DNA from: Neodiprion pinetum
Taxonomy: Eukaryota > Arthropoda > Insecta > Hymenoptera > Diprionidae
Assembly (NCBI RefSeq): GCF_021155775.2
Contig: NC_060238.1
Coordinates: 21,048,470-21,112,469, forward strand
DNA: 64,000 nt
Reading direction: 5' to 3'
A program made the position numbers and the translations under genes. Positions 1-9,997 of the stretch are shown piece by piece. The notes beneath the pieces are model-generated. The model had not been told where the DNA came from, made no database searches, and saw nothing but the letters and a program-made list of their open reading frames with translations. Position 1 is the stretch's first letter; each line of letters starts with the position of its first letter.

Positions 1-137
1 GGTTTTCTACGTTTATCACGACGATTGACAACCACGCATATATATTTATCACCGTCATCTGCGTATGAGGCATTCCGCGCCAATTCTACGAGGGTTTGAC
101 CCTCACCCTTTTGGATTTGGTTCACGATTTTTTTACG
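1..137 (-). CDS. Possible partial exon with Ig-like Y-x-C motif (runs off the left edge)
   Basis: A minus-strand frame is open for 45 codons from just after a TAA (138-140) to the window edge, in DNA more GC-rich than what follows. It reads ...LVELARNASYADDGDKYICV... then VVNRRDKRRK. The D-D-G-D-K-Y-I-C-V-V-V-N stretch resembles the end of an immunoglobulin domain, where an acidic/Gly turn precedes Tyr-x-Cys. There is no ATG in the frame, so it would need a splice acceptor. AG dinucleotides exist near 95-110 on the minus strand, but none has a convincing pyrimidine tract. The frame could be a chance opening or the start of an exon that continues outside the window. The Ig assignment rests on one short motif. 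Confidence 0.27.
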
Positions 138-660
138 TTATTGCTGCGACTCTGAAAAGCACTTCAGATTTTTGTTCAGATTTTTTCAACCTCCCCTGAA
201 CTCCCCAGAACTCTTCAAATAACGATGTTTTAACGATGATTGCGATAATTTGAAAAATTATGAAAAACGATCGGACAATTATTGTAGCGAAAACCAAAAA
301 TGTTCCAACCAAAATCAAAGCGAGCAAAAAAAAAAAACAATAGTCAGTATTCTTGACTAATATCTTTCCTAATGTAAAAAAAAATATACCGAATTTTTTA
401 TTTTAAACGCGAGAAAGAATTCTAAATTCTAAATCACTGTTTTTCAGTTATTTCGATTTTTTATTTTTGAATTTACTCGTTGTATCGCATTCTTTGTTTT
501 TCGTCTTTACTCTCATGGAGTAAGAAAAAAAAAAAAAAAAATGGTCAATCCTGTCGTAGATTCTTTATCAAAATGTGCATCTTTTTTTTTTTTATTACAA
601 AATATCATAAATCAAACTACGAGCTTTTTCGAGCAACGAAATCGTTCGTTTCAAGAATCA
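138..660. other. AT-rich sequence, no gene seen
   Basis: Homopolymer A/T runs (for example around 525-541 and 583-593) and no frame with coding character. The longer open frames here are poly-A/T driven. Confidence 0.7.
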
Positions 661-826
661 ATTATTTAAAGGGCCTTTGGGGCGCGGGTCAATATTAAAA
701 TTACTAGCGGATTTCACTTTTAAGAATCATTTTTCAGCATTCCGAGTCAATTTAAGAGGTGAGAGATAAAAAAAAAAAAAAAAAACAATTAATTTTACCA
801 ACATTAAGGGCCACCCTTGTATACAC
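661..826 (+). repeat. Interspersed repeat C, copy 1 (carries the empty TTAA site)
   Basis: This matches 6002-6285 over most of its length: GGG..TTGG..CGGGTYAATATT, then AAAATTACTAGCGGATTTCAC, then the AATCATT/TTCAG/GAGTC block, then GGACCACCCTT-like DNA at the right end. It has the undisturbed TTAA at 752-755 where the other copy carries a 138-bp insertion. The ends resemble a short inverted AAGGGT-type terminus, so it is probably a small DNA-transposon derivative. Confidence 0.65.
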
Positions 827-2242
827 GTATAATAATATAACTCGGAGAATGCTGTTCGGAGATCCGACTAGTTGAGACCGTTAAATATAATTTACTACCT
901 TTCTTCGTCCCATCTCGTCCGAATAGATGAAGAAGATCTCTCGTCTTTCCACGCCGCTTTCTGTCTAGCTTGAATAATTGTTTCTCGGTACCGGCCACGC
1001 GGTATATTTCTAGATTTATATGCAGATGCAGTTTCTTATACCTAAAATACCAGCGAACTGATGCATCAAGATATTTCAAGGCGTCCTCCTCTCTTCCCTT
1101 CCACTTACATACTTTGAAATTTTTTCACTCGGTTCTCGACAATTAATCAATTCTAATTCGGTATTACAATTTTCGCATTCGTCAGATGCACGATTCTAAA
1201 ATTTTTGGAAATTAAACTTCTGATACTTTGATCGTGAATATATGTACACTTTCAATAATCTGGATCTTAAATTAATCAACATATATGGAGCGTTCCGTTT
1301 CAAAAAATTTTCTGCAATTTTCCCAACTCTGAAACGTTAGATTTTTTATTCAACTGCTCAATCATTTATAAATATTTTAAATGATTTTGAAAAGGTCAAT
1401 TTTTCAGATTATCAGAAACTGTATTCTCTATTCCAAATAGTTTCAATTTCTTTGGTCAACTAAAACATTGTTTGAACGGTATAAAAATTACCAAAAAAAT
1501 TCTCATTGCTTCATTTTTTCATCAACTTCGTAATAAAACCGGTCCAGAAATATTTTATAAGTAAAAAGTACAAGTTTTGAGAATTTTTTGGGAATTCTGA
1601 GACCGTATAAACAATGTTTCTGTAGTTGAAAAAAAAACAAAAAAAAGAAAAAATGTGGAATGTGAAAATAATCTTGAATCGTGACGACGATAAAATGTGG
1701 GAAAAATATTTCCGACTCGTTACATGTATCGCAAAAAAACTCGCCGAATATTCTAGGTATAACAGTACGATAAAAATAATTTGCATATATATATATAATT
1801 GCGAGTGAACGGAGATTGCAAGAAAATCCGTTGCACAAGCTTATTTATGTGTTATACGTAACGTTTCGATACGTCGATAGATTTTTCGTTGCATACCTTC
1901 GAATATATGAGTTATCGCAAGATATTCAATTTCCAATCAACATCCACTCAAAGTTGTCGTCAATTTTGAAAATTCTTGCCTAAAAATTCCGACGTATGTT
2001 TAAATACAATTTCCAGTACATGTAATATTGAGATTTTCGATTTCTCAGTGATTTATAAAAAGTTTGGAAAATAAGTTTTCATTATTCTTGGTCAAACAAA
2101 ATATTGTCAAATTGAGAGAAATGAAATACAGAGAAAAAAAAAAACTTTGGTCACATTGTTTGTTAAATAAAATGAATAATTCTCCTATCATGTGGTTTTA
2201 TTATAAAATAAAAATAAGAACATTATTTTCGTTTCACGTATG
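827..2242. other. AT-rich sequence, no gene seen
   Basis: Unique-looking AT-rich DNA. Frames at 804-1079 (minus) and 1503-1838 (minus) are open but show no recognisable domain, and the second is full of Phe/Ile/Tyr from T-rich DNA. No RNA gene or strong promoter was seen. Confidence 0.6.
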
Positions 2243-2679
2243 TTGTGAAAAATTTCATTTGTTACAGTAACTATAAAAATTCGGTAAAACAGGTATCGTA
2301 AAAAAAAAAACTGTTCGAATATTGTTGAAATTACGAAAAACGAGGCACGCGTAACCATTTTGCGCTATCGTCGATCCTTTTTTGGTTATTGCAACGCAAA
2401 ATCAGTTTCCGAGGTTTACTCTACTTTTTTAGTTAAACAAGGCTTTGACGTCAATTTATCGTTGCACGAGCGTTAAATTTTCGCAACAGTTGCAAGAAAA
2501 TCTAGCAACGGTGATCGTAATGAGAAAGAATAGTAACGGATGCTATACTTTTCGGTAACAGCTAGAAAACTAATTTTCATCTTCTACCTAGAACTGTATT
2601 TTTCGATCGTGGTAAAAAATGAAAATAGTCAAGGACCGAGCGGTAACCGGAAATAAAAATTTCCCTTATTGTCAGTGTA
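2243..2679 (+). mobile_element. MITE-1 copy, near full length, left end eroded
   Basis: A copy of the roughly 430-bp MITE-1 family. Landmarks run in order: GTTACAGTAACTA near the left end, ACGAAAAACGAGGCACGCGTAA, TTGCAACGCAAAATCAGTTT, AACAAGGCTTTGACGTCAAT, GCAAGAAAATCTAGCAACGG, and GGTAACCGGAAATAAAAATT before the right terminus CAGTGTA. The first bases of the left inverted repeat are lost. It has no coding potential. Confidence 0.85.
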
Positions 2680-3330
2680 CGCGATTGTTTCATATCTGTG
2701 AAAAAATACTAAATCACAATAATCAGAACAATTTTCTGCAAATTTAAGTAAATTGCACGTCCACGCATGATTTCAATTGTTGGCTGACGTTTTTATCGAT
2801 CTTATCGCATTTTCTTTTTTACGTTCGTTTTTTTTTCTGCTTTCTCCGTTTGATTTTCAATTAATTTTATTTCATTCGGTTTTTTTTTTTTTTTTTTTTT
2901 CATCTATCGGTATCTTTATTCTTTTTCGTACTTTTTTCCACCTCTGCTTCTCACTCTCTCTCTCTCTCTCTCTCTCATCCCGAGTGTCAGATCGCTGCCG
3001 AGTTAATTTGATTAGGGTTCGATCCATCGCATCGCCTCGCCTGATTGATCGACCAAACCTTCGGTTCTACCCTAATGGACTGTATGCTTCCTTCGCTTGC
3101 TTGTCGACAGAAAACGAACAGGGAAGAAGAGAGGAGGAAGAAATAGCAAAAGAAGAAGAAGAAGAAGAAGAAGAAGAAGAAGAAGATGTTGGAAACGAAC
3201 CGACAAGAGGAAGCAAAAGACAGAAAAAAAAGGAAGAGAGAGAGAGAGAGAGAGAACGATGAAGAGGGTAAAATACCTCTGTCATGTTTTACAATTAAGC
3301 CTCCTTTCGCAACTTCACTATATATATACA
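2680..3330. repeat. Microsatellite cluster (T22, CT, AAG, GA)
   Basis: T run at about 2879-2900, (CT)n at 2954-2976, (AAG)n at 3150-3186 and (GA)n at 3234-3255, spread around a GC-richer unique patch (2980-3110). Open frames here on both strands are Glu/Lys/Arg or Phe/Ser/Leu translations of the repeats, not genes. Confidence 0.85.
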
Positions 3331-4589
3331 TAATATTATATACAAATGTAAATTATATACACCCGTATATTATATTATATACATCAATATTTGGGTGATG
3401 GCCTAAAAATTTTGGTCGTAGGAATTTTTAAACGCGCGTTTCATCGGCCAAACAATTTATTGAAATCGTATTGAATAAACAAATGTAAACTAAAATATAG
3501 ATCGGGCGTTTGAGATTGTTTCAATCGGAATGAAGGGAAAAAGAAGGAAAGAAATTACATTTAATAAAAAACGAAAGTGGGAAAGAATTGAGAAAATAGT
3601 TGTGAATAGAATTTTGAACAAATTAATAATTGATCATTTAATGTGAGGGGACTTTGATATACGTCTAAATTTATGAATTTATCAAATATCTTTCTTTGTC
3701 GTTTTTCAAACTGACAATATTTTATTTGCGATTCACAATATCGAAGTAAGATTTGTATCGCAGAAATTTTGCGAGAAAAGTGAGCAAAAATTTTGCCAAG
3801 ATTTTTTACCCGTGAGTTTAAATATCATACAAAAACGTGATTTCTATTTGAGAAAACTTTTCAATGTTGTATGCAAGGTATAAGAAATAAGATGCTATAG
3901 GAAAGTGAAATAAACGGAGGGAAAATTTAAAAAAAAAACAAAAGGTAAATGGGTACAAATCAAATTGCACGTGATAATATCGATTTTTAATTAAACAAAT
4001 ATTGTGTCATTAACGTGTCACTTAAAATTAAACGTATAATTTGTGTAGAGAAGAAGAGAAAAAAGGAGAGCGAATGAGATTTTGAGAAAAAAAAAATAAA
4101 ATAAATAAATAAAAAATTGTAAAAATAAAATACCAGGACCGTTCTACGGTTATTTTTGTTTTCATAATTGATTTTTTTTTGTTTTTTTTCATCACGGTTT
4201 TCCCTCTCACTCTTTGCTCTCACAACTCGCCGAGAGATCGTCTAATTACGATTATTACAGGGGAAATCGTATAATGATCACGGCAAAGGAGTAATTTTCT
4301 CGTCACTAAAATTGGACGAAAGTCAGCCGTTACAATGACAGAGGTCCGACACGGAAGGTGTCCTTTTAAGGTTCATGACGTACATTGACGTGCGTTAAGT
4401 CTACCTTCGTATGGATTATAAATTATATACACGTTTCGTTGATAGACGGAAATTATAATAATAACGTTATCAACATAAAGTAACGACATGCGATCATTGC
4501 ACGAATAATTTCAGTTCCGAAGTCACAGTCATTTTGCCTTGAACGTGATTTGATGAAAGGATGATAAAGTGATCGAGAAAATTTATCTT
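3331..4589. other. AT-rich sequence, no gene seen
   Basis: A run of TATA/ATATA words at 3315-3385 and A/T homopolymers elsewhere. A GC-richer patch around 4210-4400 contains closely spaced TGACGT/ACGTCA-like words (CATGACGTACATTGACGTGC near 4374-4393) that could be factor sites. No coding evidence. Confidence 0.55.
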
Positions 4590-4642
4590 ATACACCGAGA
4601 GAAATTTTTATTTCCGTTTACCGTTATGTTCGGTTTTTAATA
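4590..4642 (-). mobile_element. MITE-1 terminal fragment
   Basis: TACACCGAGAGAAATTTTTA followed by TTTCCGTTTACCG matches the right terminus of MITE-1 in reverse orientation. Homology stops after about 50 bp, so this is a solo end. Confidence 0.6.
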
Positions 4643-6001
4643 AAATACATACACTGTACGGATTATTTTTTCAACCATGAATCGGTTTCCAAAATTCTTT
4701 CAACGCAGGGCAATTTTGCAACGGCCCGTACGTCGGTTGTAGATACAAGTAGCAGGTGTTTCTTTCGCTTGTTCGACTTTTCAAAGTTTCCTGATATCGC
4801 TTATACCAGCCCGTCCTTCGTCCGGTATTGGCCCTTATTGTCACTCGACTTTTTCCCAAGGACTTTGCTTTCACGTCCCTCGATCCGAACGCGCTGTATC
4901 GAAAGCTTCGCCAACTGACGTAACGCGGGGGAAATTTTTTCATCTCGTTTTCCAATTTTCGTTCTTCCTTTCGTCAACTTTTTTTTTTTTTTTGATTCGA
5001 TTTTTATAACGTCCTCGATTTTTCCTTCATAATCAATTATTATGGCTGAAACTGAACTTTTTTTTTACAGCAGGTTTGACGTCACGATTATTGGATAGAC
5101 AATCGAAAAAAAAAAGACGTAGCGATGAATTTTGCCGTAGAAATTTAGCGAAAATATTTCCTCATCTGTCAAGTTATTGCGTAAACTTACCTACGTGGGT
5201 GTAAATCTTAAGGATGAATGACAATTGGAATCCTGATGATGAAAGGAGATGAAAGCTTACCTGAAACAAAATAATGAGAGTCACATTAGTATTGATGATT
5301 GTAAGTAATTATTATTATGGTAATGAGTAAATATTTACGAAGAGTCGAATAAATGTTAAAATTGTATTCAAGTCGTTGAACAAATTTGACCATCGTACAA
5401 GAGAACAAGAATAAATCGGTAGGGTAAATAATTGTCAAATGGATAACAATCGATGAGTAGAGAAAATTTTGAATTCAGTTTATCGACGAACTTACATTAG
5501 TTACATTTCAATAATTCTCAGAGAATCTTGCGAAAAACAGACGTAAATGGATAAGTGAATTTAAGAATAAAAATCTATGGAACCTTGATAAAAGTATCTT
5601 GTAGCATACTTTTGTTAAATTACAATGACCGGAAATTGTACACGTAATATTTCATCGAGAGGATGGATGCAAAAAAAAAAAAAAAAAAACAAATGATTGT
5701 TTGATTTGAATTTACGAAGCAGAAATAAGGAATAGTTTTGAGGAAAATTTTTAATGTGAAAAAATGTGAAACTCGTACAAAAATGAGCTGCAAAATCAAT
5801 TTAACATCTCCGAACGTAATTATTGCCAATCTGGCGTTGTGGTTTTTTAATCCGATTATGTTTCGATTTTCGCGTATCTATTTCACGTCAAAAAAGTAAC
5901 GCTGTCGAAATACGAATTGAGGCATTGATTTTCGCCGAAAAAACTATGTAAAACTTATTTTTATCAAATTTTTCACCTCGATAATCACTCCCAATCGATT
6001 T
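4643..6001. other. Mostly AT-rich sequence with one unassigned GC-richer open frame
   Basis: A minus-strand frame from an ATG at 4943 to a stop at 4671 (90 codons) is less AT-biased than its surroundings. It encodes a basic protein rich in Arg, Lys, Ser and Tyr with two Cys. I recognise no domain, no membrane segment and no splice-site pair that makes it convincing. The rest is unique AT-rich DNA with A19 at about 5671-5689. Confidence 0.35.
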
Positions 6002-6285
6002 TAACACCTTGAAAGGGTCTTTGGATCACGGGTTAATATTAAAATTACTAGCGGATTTCACGTCTAAAAATCATTCTTCAGTATTACGAGTCTAAATTTA
6101 ACCCCTTGTAGCCCAAAATCATAAATTTTAAAATAAATAGCATTTAAGGACTTGTCATTAATATCTTCCGTATGGATTTTGTAGGATCTCATTTAGTTTG
6201 TTACAGAAATATCACAAGGGGTAACAAGGGGTTAAGGGGTGAGAAAAAAAATAATTTTTGGACCACCCTTACAAGTATACATAAA
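6002..6285 (+). repeat. Interspersed repeat C, copy 2 (interrupted)
   Basis: Second copy of the repeat at 661-826, with the same CGGGTTAATATTAAAATTACTAGCGGA block and GGACCACCCTT right end. It is split by the TTAA-flanked element at 6098-6235. Left TTGAAAGGGT and the reverse complement of the right end, TTGTAAGGGT, agree at 9 of 10 positions, suggesting short terminal inverted repeats. Confidence 0.65.
6098..6235. mobile_element. 138-bp piggyBac-type mini-element with TTAA duplication
   Basis: The segment begins TTAACCCCTTGTAGCCC and ends GGGTAACAAGGGGTTAA. The termini are inverted repeats sharing TTAACCCCTTGT and both ends are TTAA. The related repeat at 661-826 has a single TTAA (752-755) at the same place, which is a paralogous empty site. 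TTAA duplication is the hallmark of piggyBac-superfamily transposition. With no coding capacity this would be a non-autonomous MITE mobilised in trans. Confidence 0.75.
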
Positions 6286-6439
6286 CAAGCCGAAAAAACA
6301 GTTTTAATATCAAACACCACAAGTTCGGTCGTTTTTTAAGTATCGTAATTTTCATTAAGGGTTGCACCTGCAGTCCTCAATCGTAGGCTCAAAATTTCGC
6401 GTCTGGTGGCTGAGACTCGATTATATGCGTTCACGCGGG

Positions 6440-6446
6440 GAAAGCT

Positions 6447-6500
<54 letters not shown>

Positions 6501-6501
6501 G
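6440..6501 (+). repeat. (GA)n microsatellite ending in a G12 run
   Basis: AGAGAG repeats of about 45 bp run into about 12 consecutive G followed by GAGGGAG. It is a G-rich plus-strand tract. Confidence 0.9.
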
Positions 6502-7865
6502 AGGGAGAAAGGGAGAGTAATTTACATAATTGTGCAAGTTTGAGGGGCGAAGCCGCCCTGCAATGCAAGTTACGCGGTGTATAAGGGCTGTCGGACAGTC
6601 AGGTTTGAATGGCAACAGTTTTACTGCAGTTTTGAACGCACCCCTGAAGCCGCGACACGAGCTTTGAAATAACGTTTAAACTTTGCTAATTAAACTCGTC
6701 ATTTGAAACGGGGGTGGTTTTCACCCCCAACCTTCTTCCCTCCTCCCTTACAAACCGTGCAAAACAACTCGTTGCGGGAAAATAGAAAGCTGACGGAGAA
6801 GATGTTTTCATTTTTCAAATTCTACATTACATTTTTTTTTTCATTTCAAATGATTATCCTTCCTTCCTTCCTTCCTTCATTTTCTTTGTTTCGGCAAATC
6901 GATATCAACCGGATAAAGTTTCGTTCCCTTCTCGTGGCGTTTTGGAATTCCGTATTTGTCGAAAAATTGATGCAAACTTCGGATTGAGACGATCTCGAAA
7001 CTTGAATTATCGCCTCGATTCGCAATTAGTTTGTTACAAAATTATTTCATCGTTTCTTTGTCTCCGAAAATTTTTTTAATTTTTTTCTCTCTCTGCAATA
7101 ACTCGGGCGATTTCACTTGAAAAGTTTTCCTCCCGTTGGAATAATTAAAAGCTTTCCGTACGGCGGTTATAAAAAAAAAAAAAAAAAAAAAAAAACTTTT
7201 CAAACTCAGTCTATTGTACAAAAATTATCATTGATATATTACGCAAAAGAAGATTTACGTTTTCGTCGATTTAATTCAACGTACACTTCCGTTTTTTTTT
7301 GTTTCTTTTTTTTTTTCTCACATTTCTATTCCGTTCGTTGATCTTATCCCGCAGTTTTGAACTTCATCTCAAATCAGACGCTAGAGAATTACGATATTAA
7401 ACCTGTCCCGAAATAGATCACGGATCGGATTTTATTTTCTTCGTCGAAATCTGCGACAAAACAAGAGAAAAAAAATAAATAAATAAATAAATAAAATACT
7501 GAAAAAATAAAAAAAAAGTCAAACTCGTTCCCGAAATAGATCATCTCACGATTCGTTTCCCCTCACGTTTCTTCTCATATTTATAAAATATATTTACGAT
7601 ATAAAACTGCAGTTGCAGCGCGTTGCGCGGAGTGAAAAGTTTGAGTCCATAAAGCGTGCAAACATAAACGTTTGCATTTTATTTTCATTTCACAAGATAT
7701 CGTCTTTACGATTCTTGGAATTTCCAGACACGTCGAGTGATCCCCGAGCTAATGCATTAACTTCCGGTTAAACAACTTGCCGAACCTCTCGCTTAATTTT
7801 CCAACCAGCTCAAATTTCTCTCGCACATATTTCATTACGATTCATCCAGAAATTAAAAAGAGAAA

Positions 7866-7896
<31 letters not shown>

Positions 7897-8371
7897 TGGC
7901 ACTTGCAGCATTTTTTAATTCACCTCTTTGATTTTGTGAAAAGGAAAGTTTGAGTTTTATTAAAAAAAAAAAATAAATAAAAAAGGAAAGTAGAGATAAA
8001 GGGTCTAAATTCGATAAAGTCATCGATTAATGGATCGCGGTTCACGTTTTCTTCATATTTCGAATAGATAGAATAATGAATATATTCGTTAACAGGTTTA
8101 GAAAATGCAATAAACATTGTATGGATCAATTTTCATTTTAATAATTCCGCTCCAATATTTTCTATTTCAGAAACTAACAAGTTAGATGTTTCCTTTACTT
8201 TTTACGCTTAAAGTTTCATCCGATTATTATTTATCTCTTACGAACAGAAAATGTCCGCAACAAATTTCTCGCCCTTTTCCTTGTTTCATCGTATTTGCTT
8301 CAATTTTCCACCATTTCGAAAAATCATCGAAAAGGACTGTTTTTTTTTTTTGTCTTTTCTAAAGAAGAACT
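6502..8371. other. AT-rich sequence with simple repeats, no gene seen
   Basis: A GC-richer patch lies at 6540-6780. There is (CCTT)n at about 6858-6876, an A run of about 25 at 7170-7195, and AAAT repeats at about 7470-7496. No frame has coding character beyond homopolymer-driven translations. Confidence 0.6.
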
Positions 8372-8452
8372 ATATTTTGTCGATAGTGATAAAATAAAAA
8401 AATAGTTTTAGGACCGAGCGGTAGCCTGAACTAAAAATTTCTCTCAGTATAC
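8372..8452 (+). mobile_element. MITE-1 right-end fragment
   Basis: ATATTTTGTCGATAGTGATAAAA, then TAGTTTTAGGACCGAGCGGTAGCC and AAAATTTCTCTCAGTATAC match the last 80 bp or so of MITE-1. The left part is absent. Confidence 0.7.
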
Positions 8453-9579
8453 GTAAAATAATATATAAAGACACGCTCTCGGACAGACAATAGGCAATCG
8501 GTTGTTTCACCGGTGTAAAAACCACCCTGGAAACACACATTAAAGGTTGCCTCGCTTCTTATTTGGATCCGTTTCCTCTACGTTATTGCCTCATCCATCC
8601 CAAACTCCAATCCGCACTTCCTCGAGTCTCGAAGATAGGTTTCAGCCTCGATGCCTTTGCCCAATTCGAGCCCTTATTTCTTCTTTTCCTCCCCCATGCC
8701 CCCCGTTTTTTTTTTTTTTTTTTTTTTTTATATCCACAACAAGACCGAAAAATTTCCACCCCACAATTGAAGAAGGGAATTAAAAAGTCTGTAAGTGCCA
8801 TTATTTTTTTTTTTTTTTGTCTTTCTATTGTTAAAGAAATGGCACTCGCACCCTTTCTTAATTTTTCTTATTGATTAAGTTCAGCGCTTACTCGAATAAT
8901 TCATAAAAGAAGAAAATCGTGATCAAGAAACTGGTGATCATACTCAGCGGTAAGAAGCGAGGAGACAACGAATAAGTGTGAAAAAAGAATGAAGAAAAAA
9001 ATTTTTAAAACGAGAAAAAAAAAACAACAACAAATAAGAAATCATAGAAAGGAACTATTCAATTTTTATTCATGCAGTTTCTCGTCCTAAGTTTATGACG
9101 CGCTTCTTCTTGAATCTGCACAACGGGAATAAAGAATTTACGAGCTTCTGCAGTTGCATTGCTCGCAAATATGCACACACAAACACACAAACTTCTGTAT
9201 TATACGTTTATATATACACGCTTGCAGAGGAAAGACAATTTGTCGGTTTCAAGATTTTCTTTTTCTTTATCGAGCAAGTTTTACCGTTCCTGCAGGATCG
9301 AGAAGCGGAATCGCCATTCGATTCTTGGCTCTTCTGGTGCATACGTGCTGGTATAAATATATATACATGTATATATACACACGTATGAATGCGCATCGAG
9401 GTGCAAGCGATGCGCGGCTCGATTTCCATTTTATAAGAAAAGTTTTTGCAACCTCTGCATCACGCGATATAAGTTAATATAAAGCTGAAGGAAAGCTCTT
9501 TCTTTCCGTACGAGAGAACAATATCGAAATTAAAACAACACATATATATATGTTATATTATATATATATATATATTACA
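8453..9579. other. No gene seen; T-rich tracts and an AT microsatellite
   Basis: T23 at about 8706-8729 and (AT)n at about 9541-9576. A small perfect hairpin, GCGCATCG / CGATGCGC with a 9-base spacer, lies near 9390-9414. Open frames at 9095-9477 overlap one another in several frames and have no recognisable domain. Confidence 0.55.
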
Positions 9580-9997
9580 TCTCCCGTTCGGAAAAATTTT
9601 TCGCTAAATTTTAAAAGTTGTCGCTGGTCATTTCAAATTTTCCATTTAGATGTCACGGAAAAATTTTGTTTCATTAAAAAGTGCTGCAACTTTCGAACCG
9701 TTTGAGATAAAAATATTTTCAAGGTATATTCTTGTAGGTCATTAAATTCTTTAAACAAGACCCCCGAGTTGATTTTCTAGACTCGAAAAATTTGTCAACT
9801 CCAGGGTCTTTTTTCAGAGAATTCAATGCCCTGCAAGAATATGCTTCGAAAATTTTTTATTAATTCGAACGGTTCGATAGTCACATCATTTTTAATGAAA
9901 AAAAAAAAAATTATTTATGCGTGTTATTCAAACGGGAAATATCGGATAGCCTGCGACACGTTCGAAAATTGAGCTAAAAATTTTACCAAACGGGAGA
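9580..9997. mobile_element. Fold-back element: 418-bp full-length inverted repeat
   Basis: The left end TCTCCCGTTCGG and right end CCAAACGGGAGA pair with each other, and homology continues to the centre. Paired blocks include TTCATTAAAAA near 9669 with TTTTTAATGAAA near 9900, ATCGAACCGTTCGAA-like blocks, and ATATTCTTG..GG..ATT with its inverse. The centre (9773-9812) is itself a smaller inverted repeat, GAGTTGATTTTCTAGACTCG / TTTGTCAACTC. The arms are about 195-200 bp with perhaps a quarter of positions mismatched. No coding potential. This is a fold-back MITE, or a transcribable hairpin. Confidence 0.8.

Noticed and set aside
1503..1838. 111-codon minus-strand frame
   Set aside because: Phe/Ile/Tyr-rich translation of T-rich DNA, overlapped by open frames in two other frames.
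3012..3028. GGGTTCGATCC, resembling a tRNA B box
   Set aside because: No A box at the right distance and no acceptor stem.
2777..3331. Long frames on both strands (up to 161 codons) with Glu-rich or Phe/Ser-rich protein
   Set aside because: They are translations of T, CT, AAG and GA tracts. The two strands are open together because the DNA is low-complexity.
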